A stretch of 64,000 nt of DNA from Endozoicomonas sp965199185 (GTDB lineage: Bacteria > Pseudomonadota > Gammaproteobacteria > Pseudomonadales > Endozoicomonadaceae). Both the position numbers and the translations under genes were made by a program. The notes below the pieces were generated by a model. It had not been told where the DNA came from and searched no databases. It saw only the letters and a program-made list of their open reading frames with translations. Positions 25,591 through 34,998 of this stretch are shown piece by piece (the first letter of the stretch is position 1; the number at the start of each line of letters is the position of its first letter). Location: positions 124,001 to 188,000 of the forward strand of contig CBDAQW010000004.1 of assembly GCA_965199185.1 (NCBI GenBank), read 5' to 3'.

Positions 25591-28500
25591 ACCGCTCTGT
25601 GCTTACACTACTGTCGAGTATTCTGGTATTAACCGGATTAGTGTGGCTTTTACCTATTTTTCATGTTCGCTGGCTGCAGTGGTTAAGTTTGTACTGGCAA
25701 TGGGGAATCACTTGTCTTATTGCACTGTCAGCTATCTGCTGGTTATTGATCAGACGGTATAAAAAAAGACGCACATCCCGTCATCTTGCCGACGAATTTA
25801 TGATTCATGAAGACCATCAACAGGCTAGACGACAGTTAATTTATAACTGGGATGCGCTCTGGAAAGCCATTAATAAACGGCACCTTAGCTCACCTTATAC
25901 ATTACCTTTTCTGATGATGCTCGGAGCCGATGGCTCAGGTAAAACAAGTTGGCTGACAGAAGCGGGCTTTGAGCGACTATCCGCAACAGAGCATCAGAAA
26001 TCTGGCATTGTGTTCTGGCTGGGAGAACAGGCGGTCATTATTGAGCTTGCAGGGCATTATTATACCAGAGAAAAAGAACAGATCAGTGAAGATCTCTGGC
26101 GGCAACTGATCTCTCTGCTCAAGAAAAAGCGCCCCCGGCGCCCGCTCACAGGAATTATAGCCACCGTATCCATTGATCAACTGGTGTTACGTCAGCCCTC
26201 CGGTCTTTTGGAGCTTGCCCGGCAGATGCGCTGGCGCCTGCTTGAACTGAATCGCCAATTTCAGACCGAATTACCCGCTTGGCTTCTTCTTACACAGGCA
26301 GACCGGCTCAATGGCTTTTCTGAATTGTTTCGACGTCGGAGTAATCAGCGACAGGTTCAACCCTGGGGTTTCTTTTTACAGGAAGGTTATCGTCGGGAGC
26401 TGTTTCTAGAGGCTTTTCGTAACTGTCAGCAAGAGTTAGCCGACTCACTGCTGGATTGCATTCACCATGAGAAAGACGCTGGAGCAAGGCAAGCACAGGT
26501 TCGCTATATCATACAGTTTTCTTTACTAGGAGAACGTCTGCGCTTTTTTTGCGAAGAAATCTTTTTGTATCGTGATGGCGCACCTTCCCCGATGCTCAAA
26601 GGTATCTGGTTCACTTCTTGCGGGCAAATTGGCAACAGCATTAATATGCTGGCTTCTGAGTTGGCTCGTCAACACAGTTTTAAAGTAGTACTGGAACAAC
26701 CACAATTACGAGATAGTCAGAGCTATTTCAATCAGCAGTTTTTTAATCAGGTGCTCTTTCACGACTTAGGAACGGTTGGGATAAACCCGGTTGCTCACCG
26801 GCTCTGGCTTCTCAAAAACAGTTTGATTGTTGGTAGTCTGATTTTTTTATTATTTTCCGGATTGGATTTTCTGTGGTCCAGGATTGAATACAACAGCTAT
26901 TTGCTGGATGAACAAAAAAAAATTACCCATGAGTATCGTCAGGCTATAAAGCGGGCAGGCGATAATCCGGCAATGGCTGATGTGATCCTGCCGTTATACC
27001 GCCTGCGTAATCTTGATCATCTCTACCAACAATCTGTTTCATGGAATTATCATGGAGTGATGGATTGGATAACCGCACGCACGATTCATTCGATTTATCA
27101 GCAGCAACTACAACAAGTTCTTGTTCAGCCGGTCGTGCACGAGCTCCAGCTCAGACTGAACCGATCCAAGGCTAGTAACAGTAAACGGTTGTTTGATGAT
27201 CTTCATTATTATCTGATGCTTTTTAATAAGGATATCCGTGTCCCACAGCTTCTGGAGGATCATATTTTCAGTATCATCATGCAACAGAGTGATCTGTCAA
27301 AACATGAAGAACAAAGCCTTCATTTGCTGATGGAAGATGCCTTGCAGTTATCATCACTGAGTATTCAGCCTGACCGTGAATTAATCAATCAGTCCAGTTT
27401 TGTGCTTACCGGCCAGATAGATGAGCTGTTGATATACGATCAAATTCGTGCGCTTCCAGAGTATAGAGGCACCGTATTGATCACAGATATTTTTGGGAAT
27501 GATTTTTACAACCTTTTTTCGGTCAAGGGCATCAATGAATTACCTCGTTTTTATACTCTGAATGCCTATCGCTCATTGGATCTCAGCGAAACCTCTCCAT
27601 TAATCAAAGAACAACTTGCCAAATTAAATCGAATTGAAAAAGGGGTCTCTGATGTGTCGGCCATTGATATGGCTCGAATAAGCAGACGCATTCGGGAAAT
27701 CTATTTTCACAATTACATTCAGACCTGGGTCAACCTTGCCAAAAGTATCCAGTTGCGCTCTACGGCTAACATCCAGGAAATTCTGCAACAGATTACCCGT
27801 CTGAGTTATGGTAATGGAGCGGTATTGACCAGTGTCTTTAATACAGTCATTAGTGAAACATCCCTTTCCAAAGAAGAAAATAGTGCATCCAGGATAAGTG
27901 CTGATGACCCTGCCATTGTTAATAAAGCGTTTGCAGATTACGACGGCTACAGCACGCATTATCAGACACTGCTGATACCTATACTGGATCGTCTTGTCAG
28001 TGAGTTGCAGGTGGTTACAACGCACTCTTCAGAGTCTCAGGCACTTTATAATCTTGCTGCGGAGATTATGCGTAATGAAGAAAGCGCCTTGAATGATCTC
28101 TGGCAACTGGCCAGCACCTCGAATATGCCGGGTCAACAATCGCTGAAAACCCTCTTCGAAGACATCTGGGCTCAAATCAGAGACGGCGCTGGGCAATTCT
28201 GCCAAAAACAATGGCAACAGAATGTTTACAGTTTCTGGCGACAAAACCTGTATAAACGCTTTCCATTTTCACTTGATACACCCGATGATGTAAGGCTGGC
28301 TGATTTCTCGGAAATGTTTAAACCGGGAGGTTTACTGGATCGCTTTACCAAATCAACGCTCGCGCCATTTTTGCAAAAAAATCAAGATGGCTGGCATGTA
28401 AGGAATATCAATGGTCGTCAATTACCGATTATTAAAACATTTCTTCGACAGCTGACATTGTCCCGCCATTTGCAAGAGCAGATGTTCAATCCAAATGGTG

Positions 28501-28889
28501 TATTGCGCCTTCGCTATCAGATGCGCTGTAATTCCCTGACAACTGACGCAACGGTACTCAACATCCGGGATAATAACGGACGATTTGTATACAGCCATGG
28601 TCCTCGCATCTGGCAGGATCGTGAATGGCCTGGACAGGAAACCGAACAACTGACCCTGACCCTTAAAAACGAGACAAGCCGTCTATTTCAGAAAGACTAT
28701 AACGGCATCTGGTCCTGGTTCAGATTTGTCTTTGATTGCCAGCAACGGCTCAATGGCAATAGAGTCGATCTGTCGTGTCAACACAAAGGTTATATTACAA
28801 AGTTTGAAATTGCTTTGCAGCAGAGCAGAAACCCATTTCAATCCGAGCTATTCAGCAGGGTCAATCTTCCTCAAAAAATATTGAAATAG
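25587..28889 (+). CDS. tssM: T6SS inner membrane protein TssM (IcmF-like)
   Basis: A 1100-residue IcmF-family protein, the main inner membrane component that spans the periplasm to reach TssJ. Two N-terminal helices (about 5-25 and 38-55), a cytoplasmic domain with a Walker A motif GADGSGKT at residues 113-120, a third helix near 402-422 (SLIVGSLIFLLFSGLDFLW), then a large periplasmic region. Length and order match TssM. It starts inside the tssL stop codon and ends 8 bases from the convergent PAAR gene. Confidence 0.96.
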   Translation: MNRSVLTLLSSILVLTGLVWLLPIFHVRWLQWLSLYWQWGITCLIALSAICWLLIRRYKKRRTSRHLADEFMIHEDHQQARRQLIYNWDALWKAINKRHLSSPYTLPFLMMLGADGSGKTSWLTEAGFERLSATEHQKSGIVFWLGEQAVIIELAGHYYTREKEQISEDLWRQLISLLKKKRPRRPLTGIIATVSIDQLVLRQPSGLLELARQMRWRLLELNRQFQTELPAWLLLTQADRLNGFSELFRRRSNQRQVQPWGFFLQEGYRRELFLEAFRNCQQELADSLLDCIHHEKDAGARQAQVRYIIQFSLLGERLRFFCEEIFLYRDGAPSPMLKGIWFTSCGQIGNSINMLASELARQHSFKVVLEQPQLRDSQSYFNQQFFNQVLFHDLGTVGINPVAHRLWLLKNSLIVGSLIFLLFSGLDFLWSRIEYNSYLLDEQKKITHEYRQAIKRAGDNPAMADVILPLYRLRNLDHLYQQSVSWNYHGVMDWITARTIHSIYQQQLQQVLVQPVVHELQLRLNRSKASNSKRLFDDLHYYLMLFNKDIRVPQLLEDHIFSIIMQQSDLSKHEEQSLHLLMEDALQLSSLSIQPDRELINQSSFVLTGQIDELLIYDQIRALPEYRGTVLITDIFGNDFYNLFSVKGINELPRFYTLNAYRSLDLSETSPLIKEQLAKLNRIEKGVSDVSAIDMARISRRIREIYFHNYIQTWVNLAKSIQLRSTANIQEILQQITRLSYGNGAVLTSVFNTVISETSLSKEENSASRISADDPAIVNKAFADYDGYSTHYQTLLIPILDRLVSELQVVTTHSSESQALYNLAAEIMRNEESALNDLWQLASTSNMPGQQSLKTLFEDIWAQIRDGAGQFCQKQWQQNVYSFWRQNLYKRFPFSLDTPDDVRLADFSEMFKPGGLLDRFTKSTLAPFLQKNQDGWHVRNINGRQLPIIKTFLRQLTLSRHLQEQMFNPNGVLRLRYQMRCNSLTTDATVLNIRDNNGRFVYSHGPRIWQDREWPGQETEQLTLTLKNETSRLFQKDYNGIWSWFRFVFDCQQRLNGNRVDLSCQHKGYITKFEIALQQSRNPFQSELFSRVNLPQKILK

Positions 28890-28897
28890 CGCATTCA

Positions 28898-29170
28898 TCA
28901 GCCACCAATAATGACTGTCGGCCATCCCGATACAATGGTTCCTCCATGGGCTGTGATATCGCCCATCCTTGCTGCTGGTCGTCCATTAATAAGAACCGTA
29001 GTGCTGCCCATTACAATAGCATCGGGAGGTCCTACACAGAGGCATGGTTGTCCGACAGTAGCGGCCGGTAGATTTCCAATCAGAACATTAACAGGCAAAG
29101 GTAATATTGGCCCTCTCCAACATGAGGAATAGGAACGAGTGCTGGTGTTTGCATAGGGGCAAACATGCAT
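28898..29170 (-). CDS. PAAR-repeat spike-tip protein with a scrambled segment
   Basis: PAAR proteins cap the VgrG spike and carry effectors. The C-terminal 65 residues are typical (PATVGQPCLCVGPPDAIVMGS and RPAARMGDITAHGG, ending TVIIGG). The 14 residues after MHVCP do not look like PAAR in this frame, but the next frame reads TPALVPIPHVG, the expected text. Two compensating indels, an extra T after CCC (near 29155) and about two extra bases near 29116, would explain this while keeping the frame open. Upstream in-frame codons still encode PAARATD, but no start precedes them, so the natural N-terminus is also lost. Function is doubtful. Confidence 0.75.
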   Translation of the reverse strand: MHVCPYANTSTRSYSSCWRGPILPLPVNVLIGNLPAATVGQPCLCVGPPDAIVMGSTTVLINGRPAARMGDITAHGGTIVSGWPTVIIGG

Positions 29171-29200
29171 ATCAGTGGCTCTTGCAGCAGGTCCCCACCG

Positions 29201-29783
29201 TTATCGTCCCTTACCGCCGTCGGCAATATTAATCCCTTTACGGATAAAACGCTGATAACGCTTTTCTGCCTGACTTCCCTCCGGCAAAACAGCCGCCAGA
29301 CTGATCGCACCCGCTACCGCATGAGAATACAGGTAAGCCGGTGCAGGACTTACCGGTGCATTAGCCGGTGTTATACTACCGCCACTCCAAAAAACGGCTT
29401 GAGCAAGCCATCCTGTTGCATTATCCAATTCAATGCGCTGCACCCCAGACTTCAGCAACACGACGATAGCTTTCTATGGGTTCATGAAGCCACTGCCTGA
29501 TAGCAGCCAGTGCCTTTTTTTGAGGATCAGGCAAATCCACTGTCTGCTCATCAACACAAAGATAGCCCCCACCAAATAGCTTCTAAAGATTGAAAGCAAT
29601 GACTAAGAAAAACGACCAGAGCATTATATTCCTTGCACTCATATAAATGATTAATGAGCTCAACCGGGCTCATGGAAAGCGTCACCTGATCACGAAACGC
29701 TTTATCCTGCTGGTAGCGTTGTAGAATATCCGTGGCTCGCTCCTGGGGGGATTTTCTTCAGGGCGGGTTTGTTGATTAACATC
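29201..29783 (-). pseudogene. DUF6931-like T6SS accessory gene, frameshifted
   Basis: Reading the minus strand, fragments of one protein appear in different frames: about 29700-29575 encodes SPVELINHLYECKEYNALVVFLS and LEAIWWGL, then a shifted frame encodes DPQKKALAAIRQWLHEPIESYRRVAE, then 29461-29201 encodes NATGWLAQAVFWSGGS and AVAGAISLAAVLP, ending GINIADGGKGR. This order (PxELI, EAIWW, GWxAQxxFWSGGS) resembles the DUF6931 proteins commonly encoded between vgrG and PAAR in T6SS loci. At least two frame changes and in-frame stops separate the pieces. Family recognition is by pattern only. Confidence 0.6.
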
Positions 29784-29788
29784 ATCAA

Positions 29789-31941
29789 TTAATTTTTGCG
29801 ATAGCGCTTGATAATTCGACCATGCCACCCGCTTTTTATAGATGTCATGGCATTACCGCTGACGGTGACAAGCGTACCTTTAACCTCGGTATTGGCCGTA
29901 CCCTGTAAAGATGCGGAGACTCCGCCCTTAACTTCTGCGGTTGTTTGTCCCTCGACTTTGACACTGAGTCCGGATACCTCAACGCCGGATGGTGACAATT
30001 TGATCGTGCTAGGCCCACAGCTGATTTTGATCGAATTGCCCGAAAGACTGATCTTACTGGCACCTACCTTTAACTCAATGGCTGACTTTCCGGTTGCAGA
30101 GATTTTGGTGGCTGACATATCCAGTGTATTGGTGGCACTGACTGAAACATCACTGTTCCCGACGATATTGATATCCCCGCTACTATCTATGCTGGTGGAT
30201 TCCTTAACCTTTAGCTGGAATAGCCCATCGGTTTTTTGCTGAAAGCTATTCGCCGTTGTCAGCTGGTAGTTGGCTTTGGTTGAGGTAAAGATGGTTTTAC
30301 TGACGTTACAGTGCTGCTCTCCCTCTATGTTATGGCTGTCGTTTTCCTTAACCGTTCTTTCTGATGTTTTTTCTATCAGTGTTGTTGATTTTCCTTTGAT
30401 GGTTCGCTCAGCGTCCTTCTTAACCATTAACTGAAAATCTTTTTCTGCCTGCAGAGAAACCTGCTCTTCCCCTTTTTTACAGCCAAACCGTAACTCGCTG
30501 TAATTCTCAGCTCCGGCTCCGGGGAATGATTTAAAGCGCATTCCCTGCTCTGTGGCGGTAGAATAAGGCTGCTGGTGTCGTCCATTGTAAACGCTACCAA
30601 CCACAAGGGGCTTATCAGGATCATCATCAAGAAAACTGACCAGAACCTCATCACCCATTCGGGGAGTGAACTGGCAACCAAAGCTGTCTCCGGCCAGTGC
30701 CTGTGCTACTCTGACCCAGCAGGAGCTGTTTTGATCGCGCTTACCTTCCCAGATCCCAGTGAAACTGAATTCTGATTCGATGGTATTTATCCGTGAACAC
30801 TTCATCGTTATCGGGTCCGGTCACAATGGCGCTTTGCAGCCCAGGCATAACTGGTTTGCAGAACTTACCTGATGGCCTCCATTGAGAAGAAGCAGGCAAA
30901 CAGCAGAATTGATTGGAATACTCCAGTGAGTAACCATCCTCCGCTGTGATCATGGGAGTGTTCAACAGTACGCAGATAATATGTTTGCTGCTCCTTTTTT
31001 ATCCGGATGATGTTCCAACTTAAAGGAAGGTGCCGGTGGAAAATCCGGTGAGCGTACTCTCGCCCAGTACTTCACTGAGCTGGCTATCGATGGCTGCCTG
31101 AGAGACTTCAGCGACACGGTTACCCATATCCCGGTCGGTAAAAAAACCAGGGTAAAAATACCGTTGCAACTGTTGATGCCGGTTAAACGTCTGTGAACTT
31201 TTAATGCTGTCAGACCTGACAGGAGATGCCTGGTCAATATTGTAATCCCCTGACATCATTGAGCTGGAATCAGCAGAATACTGATGCTCCCAGCGAGTGA
31301 TGGCTTTTTGCAGTTTGCTGCTGCCCTGCGAAATATTCGACTTCTGTCTCACCAGAGTCTCTAAATATCCGGTTATTGTCGCCAATAATCAGCTGATGAT
31401 GCCCATCCTGCTGATCAAAAAAGTAAAACCATCCCCGGCTTGCCAGCAGTCTGGATATAAATGCCCAATCACTTTCATTGAACTGCACGACATATTCACT
31501 GCGTACATCACCGCTGGCATTTAACACCAGCTCCGTATTAAATCCATGCTCCCGGCTCAGAGTTTTAATAATCTCCCCAGTCTTCTTTTGCTGGAATACC
31601 CGGCAGTTGGTTCTTTTTGACATAAACCAAGGCCAGGCGGTCAGGGTTAATTCATACTGAACGTACTGCCTGCTTTCCATGCGTCCGATTTGTCGAACTT
31701 GTATGCAAAAGCCATGAAAGTACTTTTGCTTTATCCGGCTGGAGGCTTCCATTGGGTGATAGCAAAGCGTTATGCCTTTTCCCAGTAAATCAGTTTCATT
31801 CAGTTGGCGAGACAGAATAACCACTCTGTGCTCAAACAGTTTATCCAGACCTTCGGTGCTAAAAAGCTGTGAAGCGACCCATTCTTCACCATCCTCAGAC
31901 TTGGCAACCAGGGGGCGAGCAGTGCTGTCCAGAGTTTCCAT
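29789..31941 (-). pseudogene. T6SS spike protein VgrG/TssI, multiply frameshifted
   Basis: VgrG forms the puncturing trimer at the tip of the Hcp tube. The N-terminal gp27-like part is open from 31941 to 31270 (KLFEHRVVILS, DLLGKGITLCYHP, FHGFCIQVRQIG, NESDWAFISRLLASRGWFYFF). The next pieces lie in other frames: 31385-31020 (YFYPGFFTDRDMGN), 31237-30962 (APSFKLEHHP), 30965-30741 (GLQSAIVTGPDNDEVFTDKYHRIRIQFHWD). The last, 30805-29789, holds WVRVAQALAGDSFGCQFTPRMGDEVLVSFLDDDPDKPLVVGS plus the beta-helix C-terminus. About four frameshifts break a gene that would encode some 700 residues. It starts 46 bases inside the preceding gene's end. No other vgrG lies in the window. Confidence 0.88.
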
Positions 31942-33997
31942 TTACACGCTCACAACGCCAGATTTTATATTCTTTTTTAATGATATTGAAGGCTATGCAT
32001 TCTCCCGTTCGCAGGATTTTTTTCTTGCCTGCATAATCCCGCGCTGCTTTTGATAACGCCTTTTTATCGTCACTGACCACATCGGTCTTTCTGCCTCCCT
32101 TTTCGGTAACAGCTTCCAGCAAAGTGCCATCCTTCAGACGTGTTTCTTCTGTAGCATACTCAAAGTATTTTGATCTTGAATTACCAACAAAACCTTCAAT
32201 AGAATTGATCTCCTTCATTCCCATCACATCACCATAGCCATTAAATCCGGGAATTCTGGCCGCTCTTTTTTGTACTGCATCGGCTTCCCGGTCAAGATTA
32301 TCGACCAGTGTTAACATACGACCACGGCAGTCCAGATAGACCTGTGTCAGTTCTTTGGTTGAAGCTTGACGATTAAGATAATGGGCAAAGGAGACCAGGT
32401 GATCGCTGAAGAAACCATGCTGATTATGAACCTCCATTCGTTTCGCCAGACAAGTAATCGCCGGTAGAGCAATGGCGTCATAACCCACTAGCATTAATCC
32501 GTTAGGGGAAAGAAGACCACTGGTTTCAATGCTTCCTCCAAACCCTAAAGTCGCTCCGGCTTCAACATCAAAAGTGATCGCCATCAGCGGATGCACTGGC
32601 AGCCAGCTTTCCGGCCATGCCCACGCCAACAGTGAATGATTCACGGGCTTTTAGAGAGAAAATATTGACCCCACGGCTTGGGGTGCCGAAGACTGAATTT
32701 CTGATCGGTACCAACCTCAAACCCGGCAAAAAGTTTACTGCCAATATCCAGCCCAACGCCCCTGACTATTGACATAGCAGCTCAGATTTCCTTTGGCCGT
32801 CGCACCGGCAAATAAGTCGCCGGTCAGTTCAACCTCGGCTGCTCCAGCGATCGCAACACCAGCATAGCCTTTCATCACGACCGCCAGCGTCGTTTCACCT
32901 TCAGCACTGATATTAAGACCCTTTAACCAGGGCGAGGAATCGCCTTCTCCAACCACAGCAATACCGGATTCTGAATTGTCTTTATAAACACTGGCAAAAC
33001 CACTGGCGGATGCAGAGGCTCTCGCAGCCAGTTCAGCATGACCACCGGCTCGGCCGCGGAACAGTTGCGCTTCCGAACCTAATAAACGACGCAGGTATTC
33101 TCCCCGGACTTTGCAGGAGTAAGTGACTTCGTAATCAATGTTGGCTTTTAAACTGGCGTTGGCATCCAGGCCTGCTGAAGCACTAGCTCTCAGCTCTGAC
33201 ATGCGCGCTGATGCAGAAGCATTTCCGTTGGCCGAAGCCTCGGCAACAAGGTTGCCTTTCAGTTTGTGCGAAAACCCACCTGTGTTCCAGGTTTTATCCA
33301 GTGAAGCATCGACCGAACCGGAAGCAGCAAACGAAGCATTTCCAGAAGCTCGTGCTTTCATAACGCCCCTGATGCCTTTATCAAAGCCTCGTCTGTCAGA
33401 TTTCAACGATGATTCAACCGAACCAGAGGCATGAACCCCATCTTCCTTTCTGAGAATCCAGTCGTACCAGGTACTCCAATCGCTATCGAGTTCATTCATA
33501 TACCGATCATGCACTCTGGCTGCACTGGCCGACAGAAGTTCATAACGCAAGCGGGAGACAGCCAGCTCGCCGATGGTCCAGACGGAGTCGCACTTGTCTT
33601 TCTTGATGATATCCAGCAAGTCGATCTTATTGGCGATAATGCGGGTGGTCAGCGTGTTTTGAATCATTCGCCGCACCCTCGTTTGTTCAATGGGAGAAGG
33701 TTGATAAACGGCCACGTGATCCGGAAAGTTTCTTTTGGCGCAGCCTATCAGCAGGGTCCATTTTGGGTGCGACATGATTTTACGTGGATCGGCTGTCTGC
33801 AATTCGGCTTCCAGTGCCGTATAAACAGTGTCTACTGCTTCCTGAAAATGTTCGACCCGGGTCTCCTTTCGATAACCAAAGAGCCTCTTTGCTCCCATGT
33901 CTCTGGTCCAGCGATCAACATGCTGTTCATAAACCGAGTCGTTAATATTGATCAGTTTATTGCCGGGACCTAGTTCAAGCAGTTCAGCAAACCTCAC
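31895..33997 (-). pseudogene. large T6SS-linked protein of unknown function (effector-like), frameshifted
   Basis: The first part (33997-32735) encodes 420 residues: a soluble N-terminal domain, then a long Ala/Ser/Gly-rich repetitive region (ASASARMSELRASASAG, ELAARASASASGFAS) that looks beta-structured. Three nearby frame changes between about 32770 and 32570 lead from GRWAGYWQ-stop through VGLDIGSKLFAGFEVGTDQ and RESFTVGVGMAGKLAA to ITFDVEAGATLGFGGS, after which the last 230 residues are open to 31895. The restored protein would be near 700 residues. It starts 4 bases inside tssG's end and overlaps vgrG, the usual place for a VgrG cargo or adaptor. I do not recognise it. Confidence 0.65.
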
Positions 33998-34998
33998 ACC
34001 TTTTCTCCCTGCTGGTTTTTTGGGTAGTCAACAGTGACCAGCTGTTGAGAATGAGAAGACTGGGTAAGGCAACTGAGCCTGCCCAGACGGGCAACCTGAT
34101 GATCAGGTTTGGCAGATAAACGGGGCGGCTTCAGAAAACTGAGCGGGCATTCAATCTGAAGACGAAAACTAACAAGGCTGGAGAAACAAATAGCACATAT
34201 TTCAAGAATTGCAGGTGCCAGTTCAACGTCGTTGATAATCGCGTCGTATTGCTCACGACGGTTCGCTTTGATGACTACATTCAGCCCCGAATACAGCATG
34301 TAACAGCTTTGACCGATCAGAGAATTCTTACCCAGACAAGCGTTTGACCGTCTTTGGTGGTCAGCATGACTGCACAATTGAGTCAGGGCATCTGCAGCCA
34401 AAGGCATTTTTACGACAGCCGACGACTTAAGAGCGAATTCAATGTTGAAATAGTCTTTTAAAATACGCGCCAGTGGTATCAGGCTGGTACTGTTTTCCGT
34501 CAATCGTCCGGCGTATCGCACCAGATTCTCAGCCGGAACATGGCGGGGGTGAGGCAAACCACAAAGAGCCAGAATATCTTTACCTGGTATGTGACCACTG
34601 TTTTTTGTTTTTTCGTAAACGACGGACTGCAGAGAATTGAGGCGAAGCTCGCTGACAAGATTCAAAATACGGCGGTTAAAAACGGAGCAGAAATCATAAA
34701 AGCCGGTACTCTCCAGATTCAGCCGCTGATGGATTTCAATATCCTGATAAACGTAGGGCAACACACCGTAATAGCCGTTGAGAGTAGTCAATGTCGTCAG
34801 CAATTTACAGCGATGAGAGTTCAATTGAACATCAATCAGTTCAGAGGCAGGAAAACAATAATCTGGCAACGTACTTTGGCTGATTTGAAATCCGCCGTTT
34901 TGCAACACTCTGTAGACCTGGGCTGACTGCCATCGCCAGGGTTCCTGTTGCAGAGACTGAATTAGAGATTGATCTGATAACCATGATGGCGTGAACAT
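33994..34998 (-). CDS. tssG: T6SS baseplate protein TssG
   Basis: TssG pairs with TssF in the baseplate wedge. The 334-residue protein carries the TssG pattern: FPASELIDVQL, LTTLTTLNGYYGVLPYVYQDIEI, FYDFCSVFNRRILNL and later RYAGRLTENSTSL. It overlaps the tssF end by 37 bases and the next gene by 4 bases, so it sits inside one polycistronic run. Confidence 0.93.
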   Translation of the reverse strand: MFTPSWLSDQSLIQSLQQEPWRWQSAQVYRVLQNGGFQISQSTLPDYCFPASELIDVQLNSHRCKLLTTLTTLNGYYGVLPYVYQDIEIHQRLNLESTGFYDFCSVFNRRILNLVSELRLNSLQSVVYEKTKNSGHIPGKDILALCGLPHPRHVPAENLVRYAGRLTENSTSLIPLARILKDYFNIEFALKSSAVVKMPLAADALTQLCSHADHQRRSNACLGKNSLIGQSCYMLYSGLNVVIKANRREQYDAIINDVELAPAILEICAICFSSLVSFRLQIECPLSFLKPPRLSAKPDHQVARLGRLSCLTQSSHSQQLVTVDYPKNQQGEKV

